From Viola odorata (taxonomy: Eukaryota; Streptophyta; Magnoliopsida; Malpighiales; Violaceae), in assembly GCA_963691705.1 (NCBI GenBank), contig OY829542.1, positions 43,397,105 through 43,461,104 of the forward strand: a DNA stretch of 64,000 bases, written 5' to 3'. Position numbers and translations under genes: made by a program. Below, one piece after another: positions 1 through 11,724 of this stretch. The notes beneath the pieces were generated by a model, which did not search any database, was not told where the DNA came from, and saw nothing but the letters and a program-made list of their open reading frames with translations. Position 1 is the stretch's first letter. Every line of letters starts with the position of its first letter.

Positions 1-1842
1 GCGTCTGGGTGACAAATCGGATGGCTTGCTTGCTTGATTGCTTTCGGGGGCGCGATCGGAGCTTCCTTCGGGGGCATGAGGGGCAATAGGGGCTTGAGGC
101 CTTGAAATGCTGGGGTAGAAGAAATCTCCTCCATGCTTCGTGCTGAAGACCTTCTCTCCCGATGGCGTGGTACCTATGAAAAATCTCAAAATACCATGTG
201 AGATGCACAAATGCCCCATAACATCAAGTGTACGGGGGTCTAAATCCTTGAAAGCAATGGGCTCACTAAGGCCAGCAGAGGTCAAATCGATATTGCGCAA
301 ATTCACAACAAGCAGAGCAATCAGAGATCCTAAAATGGGGCCCCGAGAGCCATTCTGAACATGAATAATAGCACACGCAACCCAAAATCCTAAATTCACC
401 CTACACTTATTTTTCATGCACCAAAGGAGAAATAGCACTTGTAAGGTTAACTCCCCTAAAGAACCAAATCTAGCAGCAAAAGTAAGAGCAAGAAAGCGAT
501 GCAAAATTCTAAGGGCAGGGTCCATAATTTCATGCGCTTTAGAGGATTTGGGGTTGAAAACAACATTAGGATTCTCAGATAACTCACGAAAGGCCACATC
601 AGCATAAAAAATAGGGGGAATCACAGTCAAAGAATTCTTATAAGCACTGGACTTTAGACCATCAGGCGTGAAAAAATTAAATGCACAATTGAACTCATTG
701 AGAGACAGTTTAAGCCATTTATTCGCTAAGAGAAAATTAATCAGTTCAGGGGTCGAAGGGTTCGGTCCATGCTTGCCCTTAGGCTTGAAATGGTCCGAAC
801 CAACCCAAAAAGTGGTGAACAGCTCCAGCGAGGGCTCGACATAGGTTGGGTGCTCCAAAAAGAAAAAAGAATCCCAACCGATGTTACCAACGAGCTCTCG
901 GACTCGAGCGTCCTGTCCCATTTTTCTCAGAAATTCCAGATCTAGGCACGCACACGGGCTAACGCCTTTAGAGTTCATAGCATGCAACTTATCTAAGGAA
1001 GGTTTATCATCAAAAGACATAAATTCATGGGGATTAGAGAGGTCAGAAACAACCTAGATTGAAGACGCTCGCGGGGTAGAGGCAGGCGCTTGTGTCGAGC
1101 CCTCGGTATCAGAATCGTCGTCTTGGTCACGACGTATTTTCCTTGTCGGGGCCTGCTTGACTGGGGCCTTTGAGGGAGATGTGACCTTCCTCTTCCTATC
1201 CACTGGCGTTTCACGTTCTGGTGGCGGATCTGCTCTGGCCGTCTTCTTCGCTGTGGTCTCCTTTTCCTTGGCTTTCTTCGTTGCCTCTGCTTTGAGAGCC
1301 GCTTCTTTCTCGGCTTTCTCAGCTTTCTCAGCTGCTTCCTTTGCAGCTTTCTCCTTCTCAGCTTCTTCATCTTCTTCCTCGTCCTCCACTACATTCTCGC
1401 CGGATCCTTCTTCATTGTCGGCACCAGCGGCGGTCTGCTCGACCTCTTCTTCCTCATCCCCAGCCGCCAGCTCCTCTTCATGCTCAGATTCGGACACCAA
1501 GATATCCTGCAGGACCTCTTCGACCGTGAGCTCCTTTTTGGATGCAGGGGAGGCTTTCTCAACCTTTGGTTTCCTGGGCGTGGTGGTGGAAGTGGGTAGT
1601 TTTCTGGAAACCCGACCGGATCTCGTCATCGTGGAGGTTTCTGGAACCGTACCGGTGATTTCTAGCTCATCGTCCGACTGGTGAGCGGTGGTGGAGGTGG
1701 GGTTTAGCTCGGTAGTAGGAGGAATGGTCGGAGAAGGCGGTTGCTCCTCATCGAGGCCGAGGCTGATAGATTTGTGAAAGGAGGAGAAACATTTAGGGTC
1801 TGAGGTAGCGAGCTTATGGGCCACTTGCTTTACTCGAGGCAT
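1..1842 (-). pseudogene. Athila envelope-like ORF (element A), open to window edge
   Basis: This ORF lies 3' of pol, where Athila elements carry their envelope-like gene. It starts at the ATG at 1842 with MPRVKQ. The first ~260 residues are low complexity: a proline/threonine-rich start, a glutamate-rich acidic stretch, a long Ala/Lys/Glu helix and a basic tail. One TAG at 1054-1056 interrupts it. The same frame then stays open for 351 codons to position 1. That part holds the conserved plant-transposon domain (blocks such as GNIGWDSFFF, LKLSLNEFNCAF and CRVNLGFWVACAI), matching the ORF at 14,901-16,844. I see no signal peptide and no convincing transmembrane helix, so an envelope role rests on position only. 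The stop is probably a CAG-to-TAG change. The C-terminus is off the window. Confidence 0.8.
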
Positions 1843-2423
1843 AGTGGTAGGAGGGAAGATGGAGATTTGAGAGAGAGAGAGAGCTGATTTGGTGACGGTG
1901 ATGGGCCAGTGGAGTGAAGTGTTTTGGTTGTTGGTGAGAGAGACGTGGGTGATAGCTGGAAGAGGGAAGGAGAAAAGACGAGGGGGAGCGTGCTACCAAG
2001 GCTGCTGCGTCTGACAGGGAATTAATGAGGGCCAATTTTTTGTCTCCTTTTGATGACGTGGCGCCTTGGGACTAGGAGAGAGAACATAGGCCCGCGGATC
2101 CCAACCGCTAACCTTTTCAAAATTTAAAAAGAGAGAGTAGTTAGGGAATATAAAGACAAAAGGAAAGAATAAGTGGAAAGAAAATATTTGCAGGCGAATA
2201 AAATCGCTTGGGAAAAGGAAAAAGAGAGAAACCAGGGGCTAAAAATAAGGAAAAGAAATCTTAACTAATAAAGGAAAATAAAAATAGCCAAAAATAAAAA
2301 GGAAAAAGTTATGAAATTAAATAACAAAATAAAAGAGTTAGAGTTAGAAAGGAATGAGACGACATTTGGAATGCCTCCAAGATGGCCTGCTTTCTCGTCG
2401 AGGCCTCGACGTGTTTCAGAGAT
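1843..2423 (-). other. Spacer between integrase and envelope-like ORF (A)
   Basis: No ORF. On the minus strand it is T-rich and contains a possible 3' splice site (polypyrimidine run ending TTTTTAG at 2239-2240). Athila-class envelope-like ORFs are known in some plants to be expressed from spliced RNA, so this may be the remnant of such an acceptor. No function can be shown from sequence alone. Confidence 0.4.
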
Positions 2424-3710
2424 CTAGATCTCGACAGGTGGAAGGTCCACCATTGTGTCCTCAACAGTCGAGGGCTTGAATCCCTCGTAAAAGGGTTTTA
2501 GCCTGTGACTATTGGCTTTGAAGATTGTTCCTGTGGTCGGATTCTGGATCTCAATTGCCCCATGGTCAAAAACTGTCGTGACCACGAAAGGTCCTTACCA
2601 TTTTGACTTGAGCTTTCCTGCAAAGAGTCACAAACGTGAGTTATACAACAAAACTTTATGTCCAAGGAAAAATGTTTTGGGACGAAGATTCCTATCATGG
2701 TAGGTCTTGGTCTTACCCTTATAAAGTAGGGCATTCTCATAAGCTTTGTCTCTCAATTCTTCCAGCTCTTGGATCTGTAAGCGTCTGCTTTGGCCAACCT
2801 TTTCGAGATCCGTGTTTACTTTCCTGATGGCCTAGAAAGCCTTGTGCTCTATCTCAACTGGGAGATGGCACGACTTGCCATAGACGAGTCTGTAGGGTGT
2901 CATATCAATTGGGGTCTTGAAAGCTGTCTGATATGCCCAGAGGGCGTCATCCAACTTCAGACTCCAATCCTTTCGGGATTGGTTTACCGTTTTCTCGAGA
3001 ATGGACTTAATTTCACGGTTTGACACTTCGGCTTGGCCATTTGTCTGAGGGTGATAGGCAGTAGATGTTCGGTGGTGGACTCCACACTTGGTCAGTAGTG
3101 AGGCCACGACATGGTTGCAGAAATGGGTACCTCGATCACTTATGAGGGCTCGAGGTACACCAAACCTATTGAAGATATTAGTGCGTAGAAAGTTTACTAC
3201 CACCTTGGAGTCATTTGTTCGAGTTGCCTTGGCCTCGACCTATTTGGAAACATAATCGACGACCAGAAGGATGTAGATGTTGCCGAGGGAATTGGGAAAT
3301 GGGCCCATGAAATCTATACCCCAGATATCGAAAATTTCACAAACAAGGATATCGGTCAGAGGCATCTGATTCCTGGCCCCAATATTACCCGTGGCTTGGC
3401 ATCGAGGGTACGACGCACAATACATGTAGCTATCCTTAAAAATAGAGGGCCAGTATAGACCTGCTTCTAACACCTTGAGGGTAGTTTTCTTGGCTGCGAA
3501 ATGTCCTCCTTCAGAATGGCAGAATTTAAGGATCAAGGGCACCACATCCATGGTTACACAGCGGCGTATGATCTGGTATGAGCAGTACTTTCATAAGTAC
3601 GGGCTATCCCAAATGTAATATTTGGCTTACCTTCTGATTCTTGTGCATTCTGATGGGGAAGCATCCGCGGGGTAGGTACCAGTGGCACAAAAATTCGCTA
3701 TGTCTGAAAA
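2424..3710 (-). pseudogene. Integrase, element A (decayed)
   Basis: This is the C-terminal third of the Athila polyprotein, which would insert the DNA copy into chromosomes. The zinc-binding region lies at about 3390-3560 (CHSEGGHF, then CASYPRCQ, where the first C/H pair and the CX2C are partly altered). The catalytic core shows [18 protein letters not shown] and NGQAEVSN, so the D, D and E residues remain. The GPF/Y-type module near 2570-2650 is present without a chromodomain, as in Athila. In-frame stops include TAG for Trp near 2832 and TAA for Glu near 2605. The frame ends at TAG 2424-2426. Not functional. Confidence 0.85.
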
Positions 3711-5439
3711 CTATGGAAACTGGACAGCGTGGGCTAGACACACTTGTTCATCTGGAAAAGTATCGCGGATTTGCACAAGCGAATTGTCTTCTTGGGCTGG
3801 AAGTCTGCTTAGATGATCAGCTACCAGATTTTCTTTTCCAGCCTTGTCTTTGTTCATGATATTGAATTCCTGTAGCAACAAGATCCAACGAATGAGTCGA
3901 GGCTTGGCATCAACCTTTATCAACAAACATCGGAGGGCGGAATGATACGAGTATACGAGCACATTGGTACCTAGGAGGTACTGCCTGAACTTGTCGAGGG
4001 CGTAAACCACGACCAAGAGCTCTTTTTCTGTTGTTGTGTAGTTTTGCTAGGCTGGGTCTAATAACCTGGAAGCATAGTAGATCACATATGTTTCCTTGTC
4101 CTTCTTTTGACCTAGAACGACGCCCAGGGCTTGATTGCTGGCATCGCACATGAACTCGAAAGGTAGGGACCAATCGGGGGCTCGAATGATCGGAGCTGAG
4201 ATAAGCGGCTGCTTTGCAATTCTTATCGAAATCAAAGGCAACTTCCTTCTGGAGCAGGCGGCACATAGGTTGAGCGATTTTTGAGAAATCCTTAATAAAC
4301 CGTCTGTAGAAACCGACGTGCCCTAGAAAAGATACTGGATAGGGTAGGGTCTCGATCACCTCAATCTTGGCCTTGTGGACTTCGATGCCCTTGGCCGAGA
4401 CAATGTGACCTAGAACGAGGGCTCGATCTACCATGATGTGGCATTTCTCAAAATTAAGGACAAGATTGGTCTCTATGCAGCGCTCTAAACACTTCTTCAA
4501 TTTATCCATGCATTCTAGAAAGGAATTCCCATAGATGGTGAAGTCATCCATAAAGACCTCGATTCCATTTTCGACCAATTCGGAGAAAATGCTCACCATA
4601 CAGCGTTGAAAGGTGGCGGGGGCATTACACAAGCCGAAAGGCATGCGTCTATAAGCAAAGGTACCGAAAGGACATGTAAATGTGATCTTCTCCTGGTCTT
4701 CGGGGGCAACTGGGATCTGATGGAAATCGGAGTAACCGTCTAGACAGCAGTAGTGAGTTTTACCCGCGAGACGTTCCAGCATCTGATCAATGAAGGGCAG
4801 AGGGAAGTGATCTTTCCTAGTGGCAACATTCAGCCGGCGGTAGTCAATGCACACTCGCCACCCATTCTGGATTCGGGTGGGAATGGATTCGCCATCTTTA
4901 CCGATGGTGATAGTTATGCTAGTTTTCTTGGGCACGACCTGTATAGGGCTGACCCATGGGCTATCGGAGATAGGATATATGACACCGAGATCTAGCAACT
5001 TCAGAACTTCCTTCCTGACGACCTCCATCATAGGTGGATTCAGCCTACGCTGGGGTTATCGGATAGTCTTACTAGCATCTTCCAAGTGGATACGATGGGT
5101 GCATAGAGCTGGCGATAAGCCCTTGATGTCCGCAATGGTCCTGCCTATGGCTTGTCTGAATTCCTTAAGCAAAGAAATTAGCTCTGATTCTTCAGGATTG
5201 TTGAGCTGGTTGGAGATAATGACAGGCAGGGAGTTGTCGGGGCCTAGATAGGCATACTTCAGATGAGAGGGCAGTGGCTTCAGATCGAGGGTTGGAGCCT
5301 GATCAATAGATGGAAACAACGTAACGTGATCTGAATGGTTAGGAGACATCATTGGTGGTTCATACTGGACCACAATGCATTCTTCTAGGGCAGCGACGAC
5401 AGAATGGAGCTCAAGTGGTGTGGAAAGTGTCGAGGCCAC
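3711..5439 (-). pseudogene. Reverse transcriptase and RNase H, element A (decayed)
   Basis: The order is: a protease-RT linker (5056-5439), RT fingers and palm (from 5031) with [28 protein letters not shown] and the catalytic FMDDF, then RNase H with FEFMCDASN, LDKFRQYL and NLVADHLSR. Compared with element I it lacks six codons in the connection segment just before FLGH. It also has a deletion with a frameshift near 4240, where the palm-to-RNase H linker changes frame. Further breaks are an in-frame stop near 5054 (RT start) and a TAG near 4046. Element I at 11,725-14,364 is the intact guide for this reading. Confidence 0.85.
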
Positions 5440-6686
5440 GACATCTAGAAGTGCTGGCGTTAGACTCTTGTCAAGGGCAACTTTAAAGGATTAGTAGAGT
5501 GAAGTTCAGCAAGTTGATCAATAGAAGGATCAATAACATCAATATAATTAACACTGAAGAATTCAGAGGGGTATCGCATAGCTTCTAGCATATTAAATCT
5601 GATAATCTCTCCGTCGAACTCTAAAGAGATGGTCGCATCATGAACATCTATCTTTGCTCCGGCAGTGGCCAAAAATGGACGGCCTAGAAGAACATCAGTA
5701 GACTTAGTGGAGTCTTCATTCTCTATTGCTATGACATAGAAATCGGTTGGGAACAAGAATTCGCCAACTTGGACTAAAACATCTTTGATTATCCCTTCAA
5801 GATAGATGATAGAACTATCAGCAAGTTGAATGGCGAGGTCTGTAGGCGTGAGAGGTTCGAGGCCTAGACAGTTATAGATGATCAAGGGCATGGCGTTGAT
5901 TCCTGCCCCTAGATCACACATGGCTTTCCTGATGTCGACTGTACCAATTCGGCAAGGGATGATGAACATTCCTTGGTCCTTGCACTTTGGAGGGATCCTC
6001 CGCTGGATGTGGGCAGAAGAGTTAGCTCCTACACTAATCTTGTTAACTTCGTCGGACTTGCTCTTGTTCGTGCATAGTTGTTTTAGGAATTTGGCGTAAC
6101 GAGGAACATTCTTCACTGCTTGGAGAAGAGAAATGTTAACAACCACTTTACTGAACATTTCAAAGATATCTTGGTCTTCCTTTTCTTTTTTGGACTTAAC
6201 CAGTCTTTGGGGAAATAAGGGCTCGAGAATCTTATGAATGTATTCCTGGGTGAATTCGGGTAGATTGGGGTCATTCCTTGGTGAACCTTTGGGAGAGCAA
6301 ACTCTTTCTTCCGTGACCTCGACCAGTCTGGGCACTTTTGGAAGTTTTTCTCTAGGTTTTGGCTTGAGTTCAGACTCTGGAGAATTCACAATATCGTGGA
6401 TAGGATTTGCAGGAGGTGTCAAGGTCGTTCCACTTCGTAAAGTCAATGCATAGACATTGTGCTTTGGATTTGTTTCGGTCTGAGGTGGAAATCTCCCCTG
6501 GTTTGTTAATTCTTTCACTTGGCCCATCATGGTGCTCATTTGCTTCTTAAGTTCCTCGATTTCTTTTTGTTGCTCGGGATTCTTAGGTACCTCAGTATTC
6601 GGGGGCACGACAAAAGTCTGATCCTGGGGAGGTTGGCGTTGATACTGATTTTGATGATAAGTGGGTCGAGGTTTGTAATTCTGCAT
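5440..6686 (-). pseudogene. Gag C-terminal linker and aspartic protease, element A
   Basis: About 408 codons are open. The first ~190 are a Pro/Gln/Lys-rich gag tail with the block NPKHNVYALTLRSG, also found in element I as NPKHNVSAIHLRSG. The protease follows: a strand with FIIPCRIG, the catalytic DLGAG (canonical DTGA/DLGA type), and the flap and helix with TDVLLGRPFLATAGAKID. It would process Gag-Pol. Unlike element I, where the Gly of this motif is Trp, the motif here is intact. The following RT frame is separated by a short break near 5440-5460. Confidence 0.85.
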
Positions 6687-7191
6687 GTTGGGAGGTGGAG
6701 GGTGATTTCCATACGGATTCTGCTAATGTTGTTGATGGCTAGGCCCCGAAGGATGAGGGTTTGGAACTCATCCTGGATTTTGCTATTTCCAGCCCTGATT
6801 ATAGTTTTGACCATAAGGAGTCGAGACATACTGACCAGCAACATTAACTTGGATTTTTTCCGGAATGTGGGGACATGCATCAGTGGGGTGGTCCACAAAA
6901 TTACAGATTTGGCAGGCCTTGACAGGCACGGATTGCCCTGACATAAAATTCTAAAACATCCCTGTAAGGGAGGATAACTGATTCTGCAAGGCTGCCACTT
7001 GGACATCTTGGCCTTGATTGTTGGCAGGGTCAGACGAAGCATTCTTGGCCATGAGTTCTATTGTTGCCTTAGCGGCTGATGGGGTAAAAGCAGTTAGAGA
7101 TACGCCGGCAGCAGCGTTGACTAAGGCCTTATCGTGGGCTTTGAGGACTTCACAAAAATACTGAACAAGGGTATGCTCCGTGAGGTTATGG
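6687..7191 (-). pseudogene. Gag C-terminal half with zinc knuckle, element A
   Basis: This continues the gag frame that ends at 19,266 on the other side of the nested insertion. It holds a helical tail of capsid and a CX2CX4HX4C knuckle (CQICNFVDHPTDAC) that would bind RNA. It is followed by a Tyr/Gln/Pro-rich stretch. At least four in-frame stops occur (TAG near 6952, TAG near 6784, TGA near 6771, TAG near 6724). All can be explained as C-to-T or G-to-A changes of Gln, Trp or Arg codons. Confidence 0.8.
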
Positions 7192-7196
7192 GAGGG
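7192..7196. repeat. Target-site duplication GAGGG (left copy)
   Basis: GAGGG lies directly before the 5' LTR of element I. The identical GAGGG lies directly after its 3' LTR at 19,266-19,270. A 5-bp duplication is the normal product of Ty3/gypsy integration, and it fixes the exact LTR boundaries. Confidence 0.95.
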
Positions 7197-8651
7197 TGAT
7201 TGACGTTATAATTCATTCATTTCTACCACCTCAAAATCCCTTGTTTGTGGCAGAAACTACCCCTTTTCACGTCAATTTGGCTTCTTTTGAAGATATCTTG
7301 GGCAAGACCGGTTCTGGAAGGATCTAGTGCTGGAGCGAAGGAGCAGCAGTCTTAGCCGCTTGCCTTAGCCAAGACTGTAGGGTAGAAGCATGTTGAGCAT
7401 GGACTCATGGAAGCTGGATCAGATCTGAGCACCAGCTGGCCGTTACATCCACTTGAAGACTTTTTGGATGTAATCGTATCTGAACAGAAACACTTTAGTA
7501 TTATGTAATTATTATTATCTCTTTAGTATTTGAAAATAATTGGGATTCTTATCCCTATTTTCTAGTTAATTTGAAGTAAGGAGTTTGGTAAGAGACGTGA
7601 TGGGCGGGGACCCTAACCTTATTTAAGGTTAGGGAAGGCTGTCAATTACGGATTTTCTTCTGTTTTGTAAACAACTACTGTGATTTTCCTTCGGAAATAT
7701 CGCATCTTAATTATATTTCATGTTCCTCAATTATTCCCTTTATTTCTTTAATTAATATGTTTAGTAGCTAAAGCACCTAATTCTTGGTAAGGGCCGAGTA
7801 AGCATGCTTGTAAATCGTGAGGCTGAGTTGATCTGAATCAGCCTCTCATTCGTATTCAGTTGAAGTTCCGTTTTAACAAACCGGTTCCCGTCTAGGCTAA
7901 GACTTGATCGATCTCAACCAAGACGACGAATTTGCAACCAGTCACTAAGGGGACGAGCGAAACCGAAGTGACGAAGTAGGTAGCTAACCTCGCGGGGGTT
8001 AGTGAACTTGAATTGATCTAGGCCTAACCAGATTGACGACCTAGGGCTCCGAGTTTGGGGTAGCTTGGCCTAGACTCTGTCTTTCCCTACGCCATTGGGA
8101 TAACGCATGTGCCTCAAGCCAGCGGCCAATTGGATAAACCCTTTAACCAGCAAGGTGTCCACTGGCCAGGATCATTAGAAAGGGGGTACCCTCCTAGTGA
8201 TTTGAATAGGAGGAAAGTAGGATTGGAAAGGGGTTCCTCCCAATCTATAGTAGAGTTATGAGTAAGAAGGAGAAAATCTAGAGTCAATGATCGATGAAAC
8301 AAGCCTTGTGCTCACGAATTCACCCTTGCCAGGAGTTTACCTCAAGAAAGTTCCACCCAAATCTCAACCAGCAATCTTAGCTAAGATTCACATCTGCCCA
8401 AGATTGCTTCCTTACTTTGTTTTAGCTTATTCTCTTTTTTTGTTTTGTCTATCTTAATCATCAGGAACAAAAATACCCTCAACTCCAGTGACGAGGAAGT
8501 CGAGTCAAGGCTACAATACACCACCAAGATCTCTGCGGACGAACCTCTTATCGCAATCTACGAGTCCCTTGTGGACGAGTGATAAGTTGTATTCCTACCC
8601 CATTTTCTATATATTTTTACAGCTAAATTTGATGCCCTCGACACGCAATCA
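7197..8651 (+). repeat. 5' LTR of element I
   Basis: The 1,455-bp LTR starts TGATTGACG and ends ACGCAATCA, so it has TG...CA termini. It matches 17,796-19,265 over its whole length. The main difference is a 15-bp pyrimidine-rich stretch near 18,255 that is absent here. The end is fixed by the PBS six bases downstream and by the target duplication. Confidence 0.95.
7611..7634 (+). promoter_or_regulatory. Candidate LTR core promoter in a palindrome
   Basis: Two 11-bp arms (CCCTAACCTTA / TAAGGTTAGGG) flank a central TT, so the TATA-like core TTATTTAAGG sits at the centre of a near-perfect palindrome. The copy at 18,210-18,233 in the 3' LTR is identical. Its position in the first third of the LTR fits a U3/R border, but the start site is not proven. 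Confidence 0.5.
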
Positions 8652-8656
8652 AATTT

Positions 8657-8674
8657 TGGCGCCGTTGCCGGGGA
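8657..8674 (+). other. Primer-binding site, tRNA-Asp type (element I)
   Basis: TGGCGCCGTTGCCGGGGA is the exact complement of the 3' 18 nt of plant tRNA-Asp(GUC) as I know it. It begins five bases after the LTR. This is the usual primer for Athila elements. Confidence 0.93.
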
Positions 8675-8730
8675 TCTTCTGACGGTGTATTTTGTAGTTT
8701 TGTTATTTTTATTTTTGTCTTTCGCAGTTG

Positions 8731-10662
8731 ATGACAAGGTCCTCAAAGGAAGAACTACTACCTTTGAATCCGGAACTTACAAGGACCGAAACCCAAATCA
8801 GAAAGAAATCTAAGAGGAAATTCGTTGGTGAATTTTCGAGAAACTCAATCAGAAACTGATTCCAGCAACAGTTTAGGCCAAGATCAGGACCCAGCTGAGA
8901 ATCCAATACAAACATGGAAGAAAACCAAGAAGAACAGACGATGAGAGAACAGAACAGGGGGGCAGAACGAGTGACCTACTCCTGTATTAATCTACCCCCG
9001 ATGGCTAATGATTGGTCTATCAAGACGAACATCATTGCCAACTTAACCAAGTTTCATGGCCACTCAAACGAGAATCCGTACAACCACTTGAGGAACCTTC
9101 ACCTCCAGTGTGATACCCTCAAACCAGTGGGAGTAACAATCGAGAGAGCCAAACTGAAGGCATTTCCGTGGTCTCTTGAAGACTCAGCTAAGAACTGGTT
9201 CTATAGCTTACCCCATAACACAATTGCAACATGGGGAGACATGTCTGCTGCCTTCCTAAATAAATATTGGAATGCGACTAAGGCAGGGGCAGCAAGAAAA
9301 AGCTTAGTCTCCGTTCAGCAAAGGGGAGGAGAAAGTTTGAGCGAGTATCATCAAAGGTTTAGAGACCTTCAAGACATTTGCCCTACCCATGGGGTAGCAG
9401 ATCATCTCCTAATCCAATACTTCTATGATGGAATGTGTATAAAGGATAGGGAAAGGCTAGACTCAGCCGCTGGAGGAGCACTTCAAGATCTTACACCAAC
9501 AAGAGCAAAATTACTTCTCCAAACAATGGCTGACAACAGCCAAAACAACACCTCATCCGAGAGAAATTCTACACCTTCTTTGAATGCTATAAATATGGAG
9601 AACAAACTTGATAAAATTACTGACATCTTGATGAATCTCTCTACAGGTACCCAATCTCAGGCACAAACTATAGTAGTAGCAGCCAGTCCCATGCCCTCGG
9701 TTTGCGGGATTTGCCAACAGCTAGATCATCCGACCCATAGTTGTTATGTGGTGGAACAACCGGGCGATCCAGCCCCAATCCTAGTGAATGCCGCGTACGG
9801 CTACAATCAAGGACAATCTAATGGACAACCTAGATTCCCACACGAGAGCAACTAGTACTCATGGAGACAACATCCCAATCTAAGGTGGAGACAAGATACA
9901 CCTCAGCCTAGCCAACCAAATCTCCAACAATACCAAACTCAGCCTAGCCAACCATCTCAACACCAATACCAACAACAGCCACAACAATCTCCCATAAATT
10001 TCTAACACTTCGTACCCAGACCGCCAGGAGCAAACCAATCCAATGCCCCTGTCCCACTTCCTACACCTCAACCGCTTAAGATTACCGGAGTACCTATCGA
10101 GGACACTATGCAAAAATTCATGCAAGCGACTCAATCCAGCCTTGTTGAAATGCAAAAACAAATAGGTCAGCTCACCCAACAGATCCAACAAGCAGGAACA
10201 GGTGGAAAATTACCCTCCACCACCGAGGATAACCCAAAGCACAATGTAAGCGCCATCCATCTAAGGAGTGGAAGTGTTCTACCGGAACGAAAGGGTGCGA
10301 AATCGGATCAAGAGATTCACAACCAATCATACGAAGACGAGGATGTGGACGTAGATGAGGAAGTACAAGAAGAAATCCAAGCAGAAGTTCAGTCGAAGCC
10401 AATCTTGGCTAAGACTGGAACTCAGAGTGAAGCCGAGCTTGATATTCCAGTTCAAAAGGAACAGCCGACCTTAGCTAAGACTGAGGCCAAGGCTGATGAG
10501 CAGGTTATGAAACCTCTGGAAACAACAGATATCCCGCCTCCCTACCCTCCCAAGTCCTCTAAACAGAAGAAATTAGACGAGGCTAAGGACTTCATGAACA
10601 TTTTTGGCAAAGTGGCAGTGAATATTCCTATGCTAGACTTAATTTCAAAAGTACCTTCTTAG
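8731..10662 (+). pseudogene. Gag of element I (broken by stops)
   Basis: The homologous start is the ATG at 8731 (MTRSS..., compare MTRRS... in element A). TGA codons at 8857 and 8896 in that frame mean that the first long open frame begins at the ATG at 8914. Residues from 8914 form an Athila capsid-like region with WSLEDSAKNWFYSLP and HQRFRDLQDICPTHG. A CX2CX4HX4C knuckle (CGICQQLDHPTHSC) lies near 9703-9744. A Gln/Pro-rich tail and the NPKHNVSAIHLRSG block follow. In-frame stops are TAG 9853, TAA 10003 and TAG 10660. The first two look like Gln codons changed by C-to-T. There is no frameshift between 8914 and the end of pol. Confidence 0.85.
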
Positions 10663-10671
10663 GCAAGATTT

Positions 10672-11706
10672 TTGAAAGAACTTTGCACTAACAAAAGGAA
10701 ACTTGCAGGTGTCGAGAGAGTGAATCTTTTGCAGAATGTTTCTTCAGTACTTCAAAGCAAACTGCCGGAGAAATGTGGAGATCAAGGAACCTTCACCATC
10801 CCTTGCAAAATTGGGAATAAAACGGTGGAAAAGGCTCTTTGCGATTTATGGGCTGGGATCAACGTGATGTCTTTAAGGGAATATGAAGCATTGCAAATGG
10901 GGCCCATGAAGGAGACACAGGTGGTGATTCAACTAGCTGACCGAACCGTGATCCATCCTAAGGGCTTGGTAGAGGACGTTCTCGTCCAAGTCAATAACTT
11001 TATATACCCTGTGGACTTTTATATTGTTGAAATGGATGCTGATTTACCTTTCTGCACCACTGATGTGCTTTTAGGTAGACCTTTCCTTAGGTCTGCTAAA
11101 GCAAAGATAGACGTTTATGAAGGTAGTATTATTTTGGAATTCTTTGGAAGCACGATCAAGTTCTACATGAAGGAGGGATTAAATTATCATAATGAGACAC
11201 ATAGTGTAAATTTTATTGATATCTTATACCCTATTGAGGAAGAAACTGCAGATTTAAATGCTACTGACCCACTTGATTTTATCTTAAGCAGGAGTATCTC
11301 AGCTAAGACGCTGGAAGAAATGGAAGACCGAGTAGGGAACCGAGAGGATCTTAGGGAGGTCTTAACGGATTTCCATGAAACTGAACCAGTAAAGGAAACC
11401 ACACCTTGTCCATTGTTTAGCATGTCTAACTCTGAGATGTTACCATCTATTGTGCAGCCACCTGAGCTGGATCTTAAGGAGTTACCAGAACACCTTAAGT
11501 ATGCCTATCTAGGCCAAGATAAAACTCTCCCAGTGATAATCTCAGCTAAGCTTTCTAGCGAAGAAGAGACAAGATTGACAAGCATTTTGAAGGAACATAA
11601 AGAGGCTATTGGATGGACCTTAGCAGACATCAAGGGCATATCCTCAACCATTTGTACCCACAAAATTCATGTGGAAGAGGATAAGAAAACTATTAGACAA
11701 CCCTAA
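10672..11706 (+). CDS. Aspartic protease region of Gag-Pol (element I)
   Basis: In frame with gag and RT. It contains TFTIPCKIGNKTV, the active-site region DLWAGINVM and TDVLLGRPFLRSAKAKID, followed by a linker ending in the HIHVEEDKKTIRQP block that precedes RT. The expected active-site triad is D-L/T/S-G-A. Here the Gly is Trp (GGG to TGG), which should abolish catalysis. The segment ends at TAA 11704-11706, where relatives have Gln. Confidence 0.85.
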   Translation: MKELCTNKRKLAGVERVNLLQNVSSVLQSKLPEKCGDQGTFTIPCKIGNKTVEKALCDLWAGINVMSLREYEALQMGPMKETQVVIQLADRTVIHPKGLVEDVLVQVNNFIYPVDFYIVEMDADLPFCTTDVLLGRPFLRSAKAKIDVYEGSIILEFFGSTIKFYMKEGLNYHNETHSVNFIDILYPIEEETADLNATDPLDFILSRSISAKTLEEMEDRVGNREDLREVLTDFHETEPVKETTPCPLFSMSNSEMLPSIVQPPELDLKELPEHLKYAYLGQDKTLPVIISAKLSSEEETRLTSILKEHKEAIGWTLADIKGISSTICTHKIHVEEDKKTIRQP

Positions 11707-11724
11707 AGGAGGCTTAATCCTCCG

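Noticed and set aside
1157..1684. 175-codon plus-strand Ser-rich ORF
   Set aside because: Shadow of the acidic/basic region of the minus-strand envelope-like ORF.
7611..7634. CCCTAA / TTAGGG as telomere-like repeats
   Set aside because: Only one unit on each arm; it is a palindrome in the LTR promoter, present in both LTRs.
8657..8674. tRNA gene
   Set aside because: Only the 18-nt complement of the tRNA 3' end is present, next to an LTR; no tRNA fold. No tRNA or rRNA gene was seen in the window.
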